Assembly (NCBI RefSeq): GCF_044005705.1
Contig: NZ_JBIPKE010000020.1
Location: forward strand, 124,001-188,000
Direction of reading: 5' to 3'
Source of the DNA: Marinoscillum luteum
GTDB lineage: Bacteria; Bacteroidota; Bacteroidia; Cytophagales; Cyclobacteriaceae
DNA: 64,000 bases
How positions within the stretch are numbered: position 1 is the stretch's first letter; each line of letters opens with the position of its first letter. The translations under genes and the position numbers were made by a program. Shown one piece after another: positions 28,101 to 35,831 of this stretch. The notes under the pieces were generated by a model. It was not told where the DNA came from and made no database searches. It saw only the letters and a program-made list of their open reading frames with translations.

Positions 28101-28173
28101 TATTCCAGTTTTGAGCCACAGCAGAGGAGCTGAAGAGTAGAAAAACGATGGTTGCAGTCAATAAATTCTTCAT
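22174..28173 (-). CDS. Giant SprB-repeat protein with gliding-type (T9SS) C-terminal domain
   Basis: About 1999 residues. A signal peptide (MKNLLTATIVFLLFSSSAVAQ) is followed by about 21 SprB-type repeats of roughly 75-95 residues. Each starts with a Cys in patterns such as CNGANDGTI or CFGGNDGSV and contains a W-x-K-[DN]-G core, then TYQVTITDDNGC-like ends. Near the C terminus are a PKD-like domain (KWFWDFGDTRADE) and the gliding-associated C-terminal domain (AVPTAFTPNGDGSNENFRPG to KIFVLR). Such proteins are secreted by the type IX system and act as surface adhesins in gliding or attachment. ATG 28173 leaves 14 bp after the partner gene and starts exactly at the signal peptide; the longer GTG/ATG upstream is not needed. 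Confidence 0.93.
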   Translation of the reverse strand: MKNLLTATIVFLLFSSSAVAQNWNIGLTAVNETCFGANDGEIELVLTGSGVSGYSFTWEVFESADLVTPYASGTVDNPFGTNVIDGLFQDDWTVTVTRSTANTPKTRTSSITVGGSASLLSVTKTVLDQNLCNGDASGSVQISATGGTAPYEYGLGIGAGATSPSYSGGYTDNGGLFESLAAATYVAFVRDANGCVKANTSGDFQITQPTAISIDFDTVNADCNNQNGQIIINSISGGTPYSAGAGFPLNFEIEWQNADDASVIATNVSAITALDSGSYQVIVTDKNGCTGSTQMDIYKGFNFVVNDQQDVTCTSDNDGSIQVRLDTDSEDDETPFELRIYDGDMTEITLMRQTGVGVGTADFTGLGPGTYTIRAFGQTGCTLDVETTLAEPLTPQLVSATQTPVICKTDATGAITFVVTGGSGSYSYSVDGGANYFTTPTISNLTAGVYDLWIRDSNGCPVDVADKEVTEPIKQWGMSFVSTSNVSCAGAGDGSYTWEFDTGLDTDPIVEPENIVWVDVNSTDTVATGVFSKTDLEEGEYRIDVTANSGCYRSLTFDISEPAVLAISGVSPEFLCPADLSPDPTEINVTVTGGTTPYTFEWKRDGGALGAESVTDLATSSKIEDVTNDHVYSFHVTDAEGCTTSKSFDVTIPDPISSQLVSETDIACKNETTGAIDITVTGGTQTSGGSYFFNWAKNGSAGYANTEDISNLGPGTYQVTIIDDNGCEKIDPNTYTITEPATTYSLSGTITDVVCNGANDGKIVALYTPESGHPNVASVSWTKDGAAYPAGDGMTTITGLAPGTYVMTTIDNTYACSKSISFDVLEYPVLSVNPTVTQNECFGDANGVIDISPSGGLELGTFMVRWTRNGVAQAAYNDLLSVSNLDDATYKVTVTDDLGCAKSSTIVMASPDELIATAEIVNVACKGESTGSIDVTITGGVAAGGTYDLVWTKDGSSFAPITEDLSNLAAGVYQLTITDDNGCVSDPFDFTVTQPSTTYSISGVSTPVTCNGANDGTIDITVNLGSPTHPNPTDITWTKDGVFFVSNTLDLKQGNLEPGTYELTTVDTYGCSRSLSFDIVEYPELVMNPTITQNECYGDAAGSIEIDPSGGYLGSNVSYSIRWYKDGTAVPSKNNQTSYTDLADGVYRVVLSDYAGCSLDSTITLEAPEPVSATANIQEIKCRGDETGYIALDITGGTSPYVITWKENDASGASFSSADSIFDLAPGSYFVTIEDQNDCDPFTATYVITQPATDFNISLDPTQIKCTGEKNAAISLVIDAGAGHPDSYNLTWYKNGEVLSSQTGVGESGIVPIQNLGPATYSVLVTDANGCERSDEYTITNPTKIYFRPEISNVTCNGYSDGSITLDPTGGYGNYTVSWKSEAAGTLSDTDFDLGDIPAGKYTATLTDSEGCKLDTIIFMDDPLPIVLASTIKNTSCVGGADGAVTITPSNGTPPYSYRWLLDGKLISTEQNLTNLEAATYELIITDQFQCQYNSSDFTVADPPSEFFIEGTITRVTCHDDFNGEIDVEVEITGEPDLDYSVYWEKNGVLFSQNTEDLNGIGAGTYEIFIEDEYGCIKSKTFSLENPDELAFVFDIVDVSCFGGNDGSVSAQVSGGYGTYQFSWQKDGLPFSSTSSFATNLEAAFYKVTVTDLEGCALTRTVEVAQPDPFRIAVTSVSNTCATPYDSEIDATVTGGIMPYSLQWLKDGLPYSKVEDLTGIPAGVYQLLAVDSNFCETSSVEVTITSPERLGVDVITQKNNLCPNTENGAITFQGTGGSFPYTYSFDSGAYASKNNFVNLAGRKYLVSVLDDVGCTFDTLLTIDTDYELEAEFSLETEEFAIDFPITLTDESLGQGIVKWFWDFGDTRADENQNTTVTYTTPGVYVLKLTVENEVGCTLSKRDTLDIVRGYNFAVPTAFTPNGDGSNENFRPGFQNVKAMSMRVQDRNGLLVFESDELSASWDGKFNGRPVPQGPYYYEISYTAKSGVTRKHTGKIFVLR

Positions 28174-28187
28174 GATCTGGTTTGGTA

Positions 28188-29198
28188 TTAATATGGGATC
28201 GGACACTTCAGACGCTTGGCGGAGCGTGGGGTAGCATTGGGATCAGAGGGATCAAACAGGAGCGAAATTGATATTTCATGCACCCCTCCCGGATTGATTC
28301 TGTTATTGAGGGGCATGTCATAGCTGTAGCCCACAGAGAAATCAAATTTGGTCACACCGATGATCCAGGAAACTGCGGAGTATTCACCCTCGCTAAATGG
28401 ATTGGGTATCCCCCGGTAAAGTGCTCCAAAGAGGATTGGTTCATACTGCAGAATGGCTCCCGCATCCAGCTGACTAAAGCCCCCCTGAGCCACGTAGTTG
28501 AAGGTGGGCATCACGAATCTTCTCAGCTTTGACCTGGACTTTCGGCCCTTTTCGGCCAGGCTCACGCTCACACCCCCATGTACGGAGTATCTGATGGGCA
28601 GGGTGGCGTTTCCGCCCTCCACGAAAGAGATGTTGTTTTCCAGCATATTGTGCATGGAGTAGCCAAACCACCAGTTAGCGCCATAGGTAAGCACTCCGGC
28701 CGAGACATCAAAAAAGCTGATGCGGTCGTTGACAGCCAGTGGCTCTGAGGTGCCGCCTCCACTCACATTGCCATCCGAATCTATCTGATCTGAGAAAAGA
28801 AATTTACTAAAATCGATCCCCTGACGGGTATAGGAAGCCTGAAGTGCCGGCTTCACGGTCACCTTTTTGTTGATAGAAAAATCATAACTCAATGGAACGG
28901 CCACAGTCTGAGAAATATAACCACTGTACGCATCTTCATCAGAGATAAAAAGGAGTCCCGCACTGGCATAAAAATCCTTGAAGTAATAATCGGCATAGGC
29001 AGAAAAGGTAGTATAAGCCGCCTCCTCTGAGTTGCCCTGCTTGCGGTAGTTGATCCCGGCCCTTGCAGCGCCAGAGGCTCCCGTAAAAGCGGGATTGAGA
29101 TAGACCGGTGCCTGATAGAACTGTGTAAACCTGACATCCTGTGCCTGAAGGCAGGTCATTGCACCGCCCAGTAGTGCAGTAAGTAAAAGTTTTTTCAT
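28188..29198 (-). CDS. PorP/SprF-family T9SS outer-membrane protein
   Basis: An outer-membrane beta-barrel-like protein of about 336 residues. From ATG 29198 it starts MKKLLLTALLGGAMTCLQAQ (signal peptide), followed by the family opening DVRFTQFYQAPVYLNPAFTG and many beta-strand stretches; it ends in a Ser/Pro-rich tail (RSAKRLKCPIPY). Members help secrete or anchor large proteins with gliding-type C-terminal domains and are usually encoded next to them. Here the SprB-repeat gene starts 14 bp after this stop. An in-frame start 120 nt further up was rejected because it lacks a signal sequence. Confidence 0.92.
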   Translation of the reverse strand: MKKLLLTALLGGAMTCLQAQDVRFTQFYQAPVYLNPAFTGASGAARAGINYRKQGNSEEAAYTTFSAYADYYFKDFYASAGLLFISDEDAYSGYISQTVAVPLSYDFSINKKVTVKPALQASYTRQGIDFSKFLFSDQIDSDGNVSGGGTSEPLAVNDRISFFDVSAGVLTYGANWWFGYSMHNMLENNISFVEGGNATLPIRYSVHGGVSVSLAEKGRKSRSKLRRFVMPTFNYVAQGGFSQLDAGAILQYEPILFGALYRGIPNPFSEGEYSAVSWIIGVTKFDFSVGYSYDMPLNNRINPGGVHEISISLLFDPSDPNATPRSAKRLKCPIPY

Positions 29199-29435
29199 TT
29201 CGCCAATTTTACCTCCAAGTTTCGCTAAGAAACATCTTCCTAAAATTAAACCCGAAATGCCACAGTTGCTAAAAAACAACCGGTTAATAGCTTGTTTCAG
29301 GGACTCCGGAAGATACATCGGTAAACTTCCGCAATTCCCTTGTTAATCGCACTACCTAATAAGGGGTAAATCCACCAAGATCAATGTGTTAATCACATGG
29401 TGAGGGGCAAAAACTTTCAAAAAGCCCACTCTGGC

Positions 29436-30326
29436 TTAGTATTCCTGCAAAAGGACCTTCCATGCAGCCAGTGGATCACCTGCATCCAGATGCTGGGCTG
29501 CAAGCTTATGAAGCTCCTCCTGAATGCGATCGGGCTCATGGTCTACATACTGGAGAATCGCACTCACTTCGGGTTCATTGGCAAAATCATTCACCTCCTG
29601 CTCGGAGGGTATGCTTTCGACATTTCCAAGCTTACCCAGGTGATTGCCTGTGAGTACTTTGCTGTTTCTAATGCTCTTCGGTATGTTATCAACTCCCATT
29701 CCTTTGGTTTTAATTGGTTTTACTACTTCGAAAAGTGCGTCTCCCTGAGCCCTGCAGTACCAATCACCCCCCATACGGGAGACAGCATCCAATTTAAAAG
29801 GATCAATTTTACTATTCAAGAAAATATCGTCTGAAATGTGCGCAAGTTGCACTTCGCAGATCACCAGATTGCCGGCACCACCATTTTCACCCAAAGGTTT
29901 CACCTCGATCACTTTACACTCATAAGCGGCAGGAGCCTCCCCCACTCGTGGTGGCCGCACGGTGTCTGAAGCCACGGCGGTCAGGCCTGATTTCACAAAT
30001 TCATCCACTCCACGGTCATACTCCGAGCTGGCCAGCGACATCTGCTCCACCATGCTGTAGTTCACAATACTGATGGTTACCTCAGGTACCTCCAATACAT
30101 TCTCCAGGGTGTGCTTGGTGGAATTGTCCCGAGCCCTTCTGGCAGGTGAAAAGACCAATATCGGAGGGTTGGCGCTGAACACATTGAAAAAAGAAAAAGG
30201 ACTCAGGTTGACGTGCCCCTCTTTGTCCACCGTACTGGCAAAAGCGATGGGCCTGGGGGCTATAGTCCCCAGCAGGAGTTGATGAAACTCAGGAACGGAG
30301 ACGTCAGAAGGTTTGATCTTTGCCAT
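29436..30326 (-). CDS. Flavin reductase-like (DIM6/NTAB) FMN-binding protein
   Basis: A 296-residue protein of the flavin reductase-like group with the FMN-binding split-barrel (GTIAPRPIAFASTVDKEG, NLSPFSFFNVFSANPPILVF). It probably binds FMN and takes part in a reductase or monooxygenase step. The C-terminal ~60 residues are helical and outside the core domain. It begins four bases after the stop of fahA and is surely co-transcribed. Its place beside fumarylacetoacetase suggests a link to aromatic amino acid breakdown, but the exact reaction is not shown by the sequence. Confidence 0.85.
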   Translation of the reverse strand: MAKIKPSDVSVPEFHQLLLGTIAPRPIAFASTVDKEGHVNLSPFSFFNVFSANPPILVFSPARRARDNSTKHTLENVLEVPEVTISIVNYSMVEQMSLASSEYDRGVDEFVKSGLTAVASDTVRPPRVGEAPAAYECKVIEVKPLGENGGAGNLVICEVQLAHISDDIFLNSKIDPFKLDAVSRMGGDWYCRAQGDALFEVVKPIKTKGMGVDNIPKSIRNSKVLTGNHLGKLGNVESIPSEQEVNDFANEPEVSAILQYVDHEPDRIQEELHKLAAQHLDAGDPLAAWKVLLQEY

Positions 30327-30330
30327 GGTG

Positions 30331-31602
30331 CTAAAGTGTAGGTAAAACTTTGTTTCTTACTTCACCGAAACCTATGCGCACACCATCCTTTTCAGCATAT
30401 CCGCGCATGATCACCGTGTCACCATCGTGGATAAATTTACGTTCTGTACCATCGGGCATTGGAATGGGCTTGGTTCCCATCCAGGCCAGTTCCAGCATGC
30501 TTCCGTAAGCTTCCGGGGTAGGCCCACTGATGGTTCCGCTGGCATACAAATCCCCTACGTTGATGTTACAACCGTTCGCAGTGTGGTGTGCCAGCTGCTG
30601 ATTCACGTTCCAGTACATGTGCTTAAAATTGGAATGCGACACCTGCTTTTCTTCTGACCCTTCCGGCTGAATAAACACCTTGAGGTTTACATCAAAATTC
30701 TTTCTGTCTGGGAGCTCCAGGTAAGGAAGCACCTGCGGGTCCTGCACCGGACCAGGCACCTGAAATGGCTCCAAAGCATCCATGGTAACTATCCATGGTG
30801 AGACTGATGAGAAGAAATTCTTGGCTAAAAAGGGGCCCAGCGGAACATACTCCCATTTCTGCACATCCCTGGCCGACCAGTCATTGAAGAGTACAAAACC
30901 AAAAATATACTCATCGGCTTCAGCCACTGGAATAGAGGCACCCAGTGGGTTGGCCTTCCCGGTGATAAAACCCATCTCCAATTCAAAATCGAGTCTTTTG
31001 GTGGGACCAAAAGCCGGAGCCTGGGCATCAGGAGCAATGGTCTGTCCTTTGGGCCGATGAAAGTCGGTACCCGAAACGGCAATGCTGCTAGCCCGGCCAT
31101 GATAGCCTACGGGAATGTGCTTCCAGTTGGGCATGAGGGCATTATCCGGGTCACGAAACATGCAACCAACGTTGTAAGCATGCTGTTCGCTGGAGTAGAA
31201 ATCGGTGTAGTCTCCAATATGTACCGGCAACAGCATTTGCACCTGATCCATGGGAATAAAGACGGAAGACCGAACGGCTTCATTATGCTGAAGCTCAGTA
31301 TTGGAGACTTCCAGTAAGTCAGAGAGCCTCTCTCTTACCTTACGGGTGGTTTCTTTTCCAAGACCGATGAATTCATTGAGTGTGTTTTTAGAAAACACTT
31401 CCTTGGGCAGCGAAAGCCCATCGAAGTATCCCAAATCGTAAAGGGTTTTCAGGTCGATGACAAAATCACCAATGGCAGAGGCCGCGCCGGTGTGATCATC
31501 TCCATTTTTGAAAATACCAAAAGGCAGATTCTGAATGGGGAAGTCAGAATCTGCCTTGGTGGGTATCCATGATTTCAATTGGGGGTTGTTAGCTTTTATC
31601 AT
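30331..31602 (-). CDS. fahA: Fumarylacetoacetase
   Basis: A 423-residue enzyme that splits 4-fumarylacetoacetate into fumarate and acetoacetate, the last step of tyrosine breakdown. It has the N-terminal FAH domain (FPIQNLPFGIFKN) and the catalytic domain with HIGDYTDFYSSEQHA, the metal-site block LDFELEMGFITGK, FNDWSARDVQKWEYVPLGPF and the late GSMLELAWMGTKP. The length agrees with the eukaryote-like two-domain family. Second gene of the MFS-fahA-flavin reductase run. hppD of the same pathway lies at 53.7 kb. Confidence 0.96.
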   Translation of the reverse strand: MIKANNPQLKSWIPTKADSDFPIQNLPFGIFKNGDDHTGAASAIGDFVIDLKTLYDLGYFDGLSLPKEVFSKNTLNEFIGLGKETTRKVRERLSDLLEVSNTELQHNEAVRSSVFIPMDQVQMLLPVHIGDYTDFYSSEQHAYNVGCMFRDPDNALMPNWKHIPVGYHGRASSIAVSGTDFHRPKGQTIAPDAQAPAFGPTKRLDFELEMGFITGKANPLGASIPVAEADEYIFGFVLFNDWSARDVQKWEYVPLGPFLAKNFFSSVSPWIVTMDALEPFQVPGPVQDPQVLPYLELPDRKNFDVNLKVFIQPEGSEEKQVSHSNFKHMYWNVNQQLAHHTANGCNINVGDLYASGTISGPTPEAYGSMLELAWMGTKPIPMPDGTERKFIHDGDTVIMRGYAEKDGVRIGFGEVRNKVLPTL

Positions 31603-31673
31603 GCTATCCTGTTGTTTGTTTGAATTAACAGATGCAATGATATAAGGTTACAATGCCTTATCAAAAAAGCCGT

Positions 31674-32810
31674 TTAGAAATTACCCTGTGCGACTAAGAT
31701 GGCTTCCAAAATACCGTTGGGAAGTTCGAACCCTGCAAAGAACACGCCCACTCCGAAGACTTTGTGCTGGTCACGAATGACTGTAAGTGCCAATGGCAAA
31801 AAGCTTACGGACATCATGCTATAAAACATGGCGAAGAGTAAAATAAGGATCACCAGCAGTGCGTAATTGTCTGTGAAATAAATACCTGCTACCACTGCAA
31901 AGGAGGCCAGAATGCTCAGGAGGATGGTGAAATAAATAGACCGGCTCTCTGTAAACTTACTCAGCGGAAGGGACAAGATGGCCACCACGGCCAGAATTAC
32001 CGATACGGCGCCATTACCCGATATCCCAAATAAATGGAAGTTCTTCGCCTCAAACCAATCCGGGAACATATTGAATAGCAAAGTAGTAGCAAGGCCCAAA
32101 GCAATTCCCAACACGAATGCATAGGTATAGTCAGATTTGGCCAGCTCCGTCTTCTTGGGAACATCCACCATTATTTTGGTGTTTTTCCTCATTAAAAATC
32201 CGCTAAAAAACACAGCAACACCACCAGCTACAAAGGTCAGAGGAGCGCCCAGAAAATCGATAATATCTACAATAATGGGCTCTATAGAGTACAACAACCC
32301 GTAGACAATGGTTAGCATTGCCATGGCGGTTGGTAGTTTCTTCACCGGAACGAAGAGCTCGATAGTAGAAATAGCCGGACTGGTAAAAAGCGCCATGGAA
32401 AACAACCAAAGGGTAATCAGTCCCGGCAGGATCCATTTGAAAACAGGCCCTGGTTCAGTATACAAGGTAAAAGCTGTGGCCATGAAAATCATAGCTGCAA
32501 AACTCACACCCGCTGAAATGATCGGAAGACGTTTACCCGCCTTACCACGGAATCTGTCTCCCAGACGTCCCGCAATCATCGGTGTAATAACCATAATGAT
32601 CCCTTGCACCACAAATAGGAATAAAGTAAGGTCAGTGAAATTGTATGCTTCCAGAAGCTTGGGCTGATAGTTGTAATATGCAATCCAGCCAATAATGACA
32701 GAAGCATAAAGCAATGTGAGGCTCAGTAGCTGTTTCCACATTACATCTCTTTTTTCCTCTTGTCTAACTTGTGAATTTGAACGGTGGGTAATCGCAGGGT
32801 TAGTTATCAT
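31674..32810 (-). CDS. MFS-type transporter
   Basis: A 378-residue membrane protein with about 12 hydrophobic segments and an MFS-like central loop around residues 210-230. A typical A-motif-like loop (AGRLGDRFRGKAGKRLP) follows the second or third segment. The N-terminal ~25 residues are polar and cytoplasmic. It starts the minus-strand run that continues into fahA 71 bp later, so it may move an aromatic compound or a breakdown product, although the family alone does not tell the substrate. It is divergent from valS across 202 bp. Confidence 0.75.
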   Translation of the reverse strand: MITNPAITHRSNSQVRQEEKRDVMWKQLLSLTLLYASVIIGWIAYYNYQPKLLEAYNFTDLTLFLFVVQGIIMVITPMIAGRLGDRFRGKAGKRLPIISAGVSFAAMIFMATAFTLYTEPGPVFKWILPGLITLWLFSMALFTSPAISTIELFVPVKKLPTAMAMLTIVYGLLYSIEPIIVDIIDFLGAPLTFVAGGVAVFFSGFLMRKNTKIMVDVPKKTELAKSDYTYAFVLGIALGLATTLLFNMFPDWFEAKNFHLFGISGNGAVSVILAVVAILSLPLSKFTESRSIYFTILLSILASFAVVAGIYFTDNYALLVILILLFAMFYSMMSVSFLPLALTVIRDQHKVFGVGVFFAGFELPNGILEAILVAQGNF

Positions 32811-32942
32811 ATCTTTTTAAAATAGGTTGATTGATTCAGTTTTTTTAAAAGATTCCATTTGCAGAAATCTGACTAACGTACGTAACATAAAGAATTATCG
32901 GATTTAGTTTGTTCAAAAATATTTTCATGGCGCAGAACCCGG

Positions 32943-32972
32943 TTTCTCCTTCCAATTAAAGAATTAACTTTG
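32943..32972 (+). promoter_or_regulatory. Likely Bacteroidota-type promoter of valS
   Basis: TAACTTTG (32965-32972) matches the Bacteroidota -7 box TAnnTTTG, with TTTC (32943-32946) standing in for the -33 TTTG at 18 bp spacing. Transcription would begin near 32979, about 34 nt before the valS start. Confidence 0.45.
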
Positions 32973-33012
32973 CGCTCTTTAAATCATATATCAAAATATT
33001 CGACACTTCTCG

Positions 33013-35700
33013 ATGGAGATTTCTAATAAATACGACCCGGCACAAACAGAAGACAAATGGTATAGCCATTGGATGGAAAAAGGTTTTTTCAAAGCCAAGG
33101 TAAATCCTGAAAAAGAACCTTACTCCATTGTGATCCCCCCTCCAAACGTCACTGGTGTGCTCCACATGGGTCATATGCTCAACAACACCATCCAGGATGT
33201 CCTCATCAGAAAGGCACGAATGGAAGGTAAAGAAGCCTGCTGGGTACCTGGTACAGACCATGCCTCCATCGCTACAGAAGCTAAAGTAGTGGCCATGCTT
33301 CGTGAAAAAGGCATTAAAAAGAGTGACCTGTCTCGCGATGAATTCCTCAAATATGCCTGGGAATGGAAAGAAAAATATGGAGGCATCATCCTGGAGCAAC
33401 TCAAAAAACTGGGAGCTTCCTGCGACTGGGACCGCACCTCTTTCACCATGGATGAAGGCTACTACAAAGCCGTGATCTCGGTATTTAATGACCTCTATAA
33501 GAAAGGATTTATTTACCGGGGCCTTAGAATGATCAACTGGGACTGTGAGGCCAAGACTGCCCTTTCCAATGAAGAAGTGATCTACAAAGAGGGCGGCGAA
33601 CATGCCACACTCTATTATGTGAAATACAAAATTGCTGGTTCTGATGATTTCGTGACGATCGCCACGGTGCGCCCTGAAACCATTCTGGGTGATGCAGCCA
33701 TTGCTGTCAACCCCAAGGATGAGCGTCATGCTCATCTCATTGGCCAAAAGGCCATTGTGCCGTTTGTCAACCGTGAGATTCCGATCATCGGGGACGACTA
33801 TGTGGAGTTGGACTTTGGTACAGGCTGCCTGAAGGTAACTCCGGCCCACGACCCCAATGACTATGAAATAGGTCAGCGCCATGGACTGGAGGTGATAGAC
33901 ACCATCAACCTGGATGGCACCCTCAATGAAAACTGTGGCATCGACAAGTTTGTGGGCGTGGATCGGTTTGTGGTGAGAAAGCAAATCGTAAAAGACCTGA
34001 AAGCCGCGGAGTTTCTGCTTAAGGAAGAGGATTTCGTCACCAGAATAGGTCGCTCCGAGCGTACCAACACCGTGGTGGAACCCAAGCTTTCCCTGCAGTG
34101 GTTCATCAAAATGAAAGAAATCTCCCGCACCGCCCACAAGGTGGTGATGGAAGACGAAATACTCCTCTATCCACCAAAGTTTAAGAACACCTACAACCAC
34201 TGGATGGAGAATGTACGTGACTGGTGTATCTCCCGACAGCTATGGTGGGGACAGAGAATCCCCGCTTATTACTATGGCGAAGGAGAAGAGGACTATGTAG
34301 TGGCTGAGTCGCTGGAAGAAGCGGTGATCCTGGCCTGTGAAAAGTCCGGAAAGCAACTGACTGCATCAGACCTAAAGCAAGATGAAGATGTATTGGATAC
34401 CTGGGCCTCCTCGTGGTTGTTTCCTCTGGCGGTGTTTGATGGTTTCAATGAGAACTGCTTTGATAAAGAAACTGGTAAGGTGATCAACGGCAAAAACGCT
34501 GAGCTGGACTACTTCTACCCTACCGACACGCTGGTGACTGCCCCCGAGATACTATTTTTCTGGGTAGCCAGAATGATCATTGCCGGCTATGAGTACAAGG
34601 GTGACAAACCCTTCAAAAATGTATATTTAACCGGTATAGTACGTGACAAACAGCGAAGGAAAATGTCCAAGTCGCTGGGTAATTCCCCAGATCCATTGGA
34701 TCTCATCAAGCAATATGGAGCAGATGGTGTTCGCACCGGGATGCTCTTCTCCTCTCCTGCCGGAAATGATCTGCTTTTTGACGAAAAGCTGGTTGAGCAA
34801 GGTCGAAATTTCTCCAACAAACTTTGGAATGCTTTCCGCCTGGTGAAAGGGTGGAATACAGTGGATCAGCCTCAAAGTGAGGAAAACGCCCTGGCGGCCA
34901 AATGGTTTGAGAGTCGTTTCTATGCCGCCAAAGAGGAGCTGGAGGATCACTTCTCCAAGTATCGCCTTTCTGACGCCCTCATGACAGCCTACAAGCTGGT
35001 GTGGAATGACTTCTGCAGCTGGTACCTCGAATGGATCAAGCCGGGATTTGAGCAGCCCATAGATCAGAAGACCTATGATCAAACCATCGCCTTTTTTGAG
35101 CTGGTGGTGAAGACGCTGCACCCGTTTATGCCTTTCATCACCGAAGAGATCTGGCACACCATACAGGAGCGAGACGAAAACGATTGTCTGATCAAAGCGG
35201 CATGGCCTGAAAGTAAGCCTTTTGACAAAAGTGTGTTGACTTCAGGTGATTTGTTATTTGAAATCACCACCAACATCAGGAACCTGCGCAATAGCAAAGG
35301 GCTCTCTCCGAAAGAAGAACTTGCCCTGATGGTCAATACCTCCGACCATGCACTTTTCGAACAGATTTCTGCCTCCATTCAGAAAATGGCCAATGTGTCA
35401 TCCCTGGACTTCACGGAAGAAAAACCGGACAACTGCTTCAGCTTTGTAGTACAGTCGCATGAGTTATTTGTGCCGGTGACTGAGCAAATCGATGTGGAAG
35501 CTGAACGCAAGAAGCTAACAGAAGAGCTGGGATATACGATAGGGTTCAAAAATTCGGTAGAGAAAAAACTCAGCAATGAACGTTTCGTGAGCGGAGCACC
35601 TGAGCAGGTGGTAGCCATGGAAAAGAAAAAGCTGGCAGATGCTGAAGCCAAAATTGCGTCATTAGAGGCTAGCATAGCGTCTCTGGGTAGCCAGGACTAA
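33013..35700 (+). CDS. valS: Valyl-tRNA synthetase
   Basis: An 895-residue class I aminoacyl-tRNA synthetase that charges tRNA-Val. It carries the HIGH-type motif HMGH at residues 51-54 and KMSKS at 550-554. The editing (CP1) domain lies between them (ATVRPETILGDAA, CLKVTPAHDPNDYEIG). The anticodon-binding domain and a C-terminal coiled-coil tRNA arm (EAERKKLTEELGYTIG onwards) complete it. The length is normal. It is transcribed alone and followed by a terminator at 35719-35752. A 414-codon antisense frame across its 5' half is a shadow. Confidence 0.98.
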   Translation: MEISNKYDPAQTEDKWYSHWMEKGFFKAKVNPEKEPYSIVIPPPNVTGVLHMGHMLNNTIQDVLIRKARMEGKEACWVPGTDHASIATEAKVVAMLREKGIKKSDLSRDEFLKYAWEWKEKYGGIILEQLKKLGASCDWDRTSFTMDEGYYKAVISVFNDLYKKGFIYRGLRMINWDCEAKTALSNEEVIYKEGGEHATLYYVKYKIAGSDDFVTIATVRPETILGDAAIAVNPKDERHAHLIGQKAIVPFVNREIPIIGDDYVELDFGTGCLKVTPAHDPNDYEIGQRHGLEVIDTINLDGTLNENCGIDKFVGVDRFVVRKQIVKDLKAAEFLLKEEDFVTRIGRSERTNTVVEPKLSLQWFIKMKEISRTAHKVVMEDEILLYPPKFKNTYNHWMENVRDWCISRQLWWGQRIPAYYYGEGEEDYVVAESLEEAVILACEKSGKQLTASDLKQDEDVLDTWASSWLFPLAVFDGFNENCFDKETGKVINGKNAELDYFYPTDTLVTAPEILFFWVARMIIAGYEYKGDKPFKNVYLTGIVRDKQRRKMSKSLGNSPDPLDLIKQYGADGVRTGMLFSSPAGNDLLFDEKLVEQGRNFSNKLWNAFRLVKGWNTVDQPQSEENALAAKWFESRFYAAKEELEDHFSKYRLSDALMTAYKLVWNDFCSWYLEWIKPGFEQPIDQKTYDQTIAFFELVVKTLHPFMPFITEEIWHTIQERDENDCLIKAAWPESKPFDKSVLTSGDLLFEITTNIRNLRNSKGLSPKEELALMVNTSDHALFEQISASIQKMANVSSLDFTEEKPDNCFSFVVQSHELFVPVTEQIDVEAERKKLTEELGYTIGFKNSVEKKLSNERFVSGAPEQVVAMEKKKLADAEAKIASLEASIASLGSQD

Positions 35701-35718
35701 TGTTAATCATCCGTAGAG

Positions 35719-35752
35719 AAAGAGGAGCCACAATGAAGTGTGGCCCCTCTTT
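35719..35752 (+). terminator. Terminator of valS
   Basis: Stem aaagaggagccaca / tgtggcccctcttt (one mismatch), loop atgaag, followed by tgtttt. It lies 18 bp after the valS stop. Confidence 0.8.
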
Positions 35753-35831
35753 GTTTTATCAATCCATTTGAGGATTAATCATGATATTTGACCTTGCATA
35801 TACTGTTTTCGCCTGAAACCCACATGCATCC

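Noticed and set aside
32872..32886. acgtacgt palindrome between the MFS gene and valS as an operator
   Set aside because: Only 8 bp of symmetry and a single copy; too short to call without comparison to relatives.
32956..34200. A 414-codon open frame on the minus strand over the 5' half of valS
   Set aside because: The plus-strand frame encodes ValRS with intact HMGH and KMSKS motifs; the antisense product has no recognisable domain and is a by-product of codon bias.
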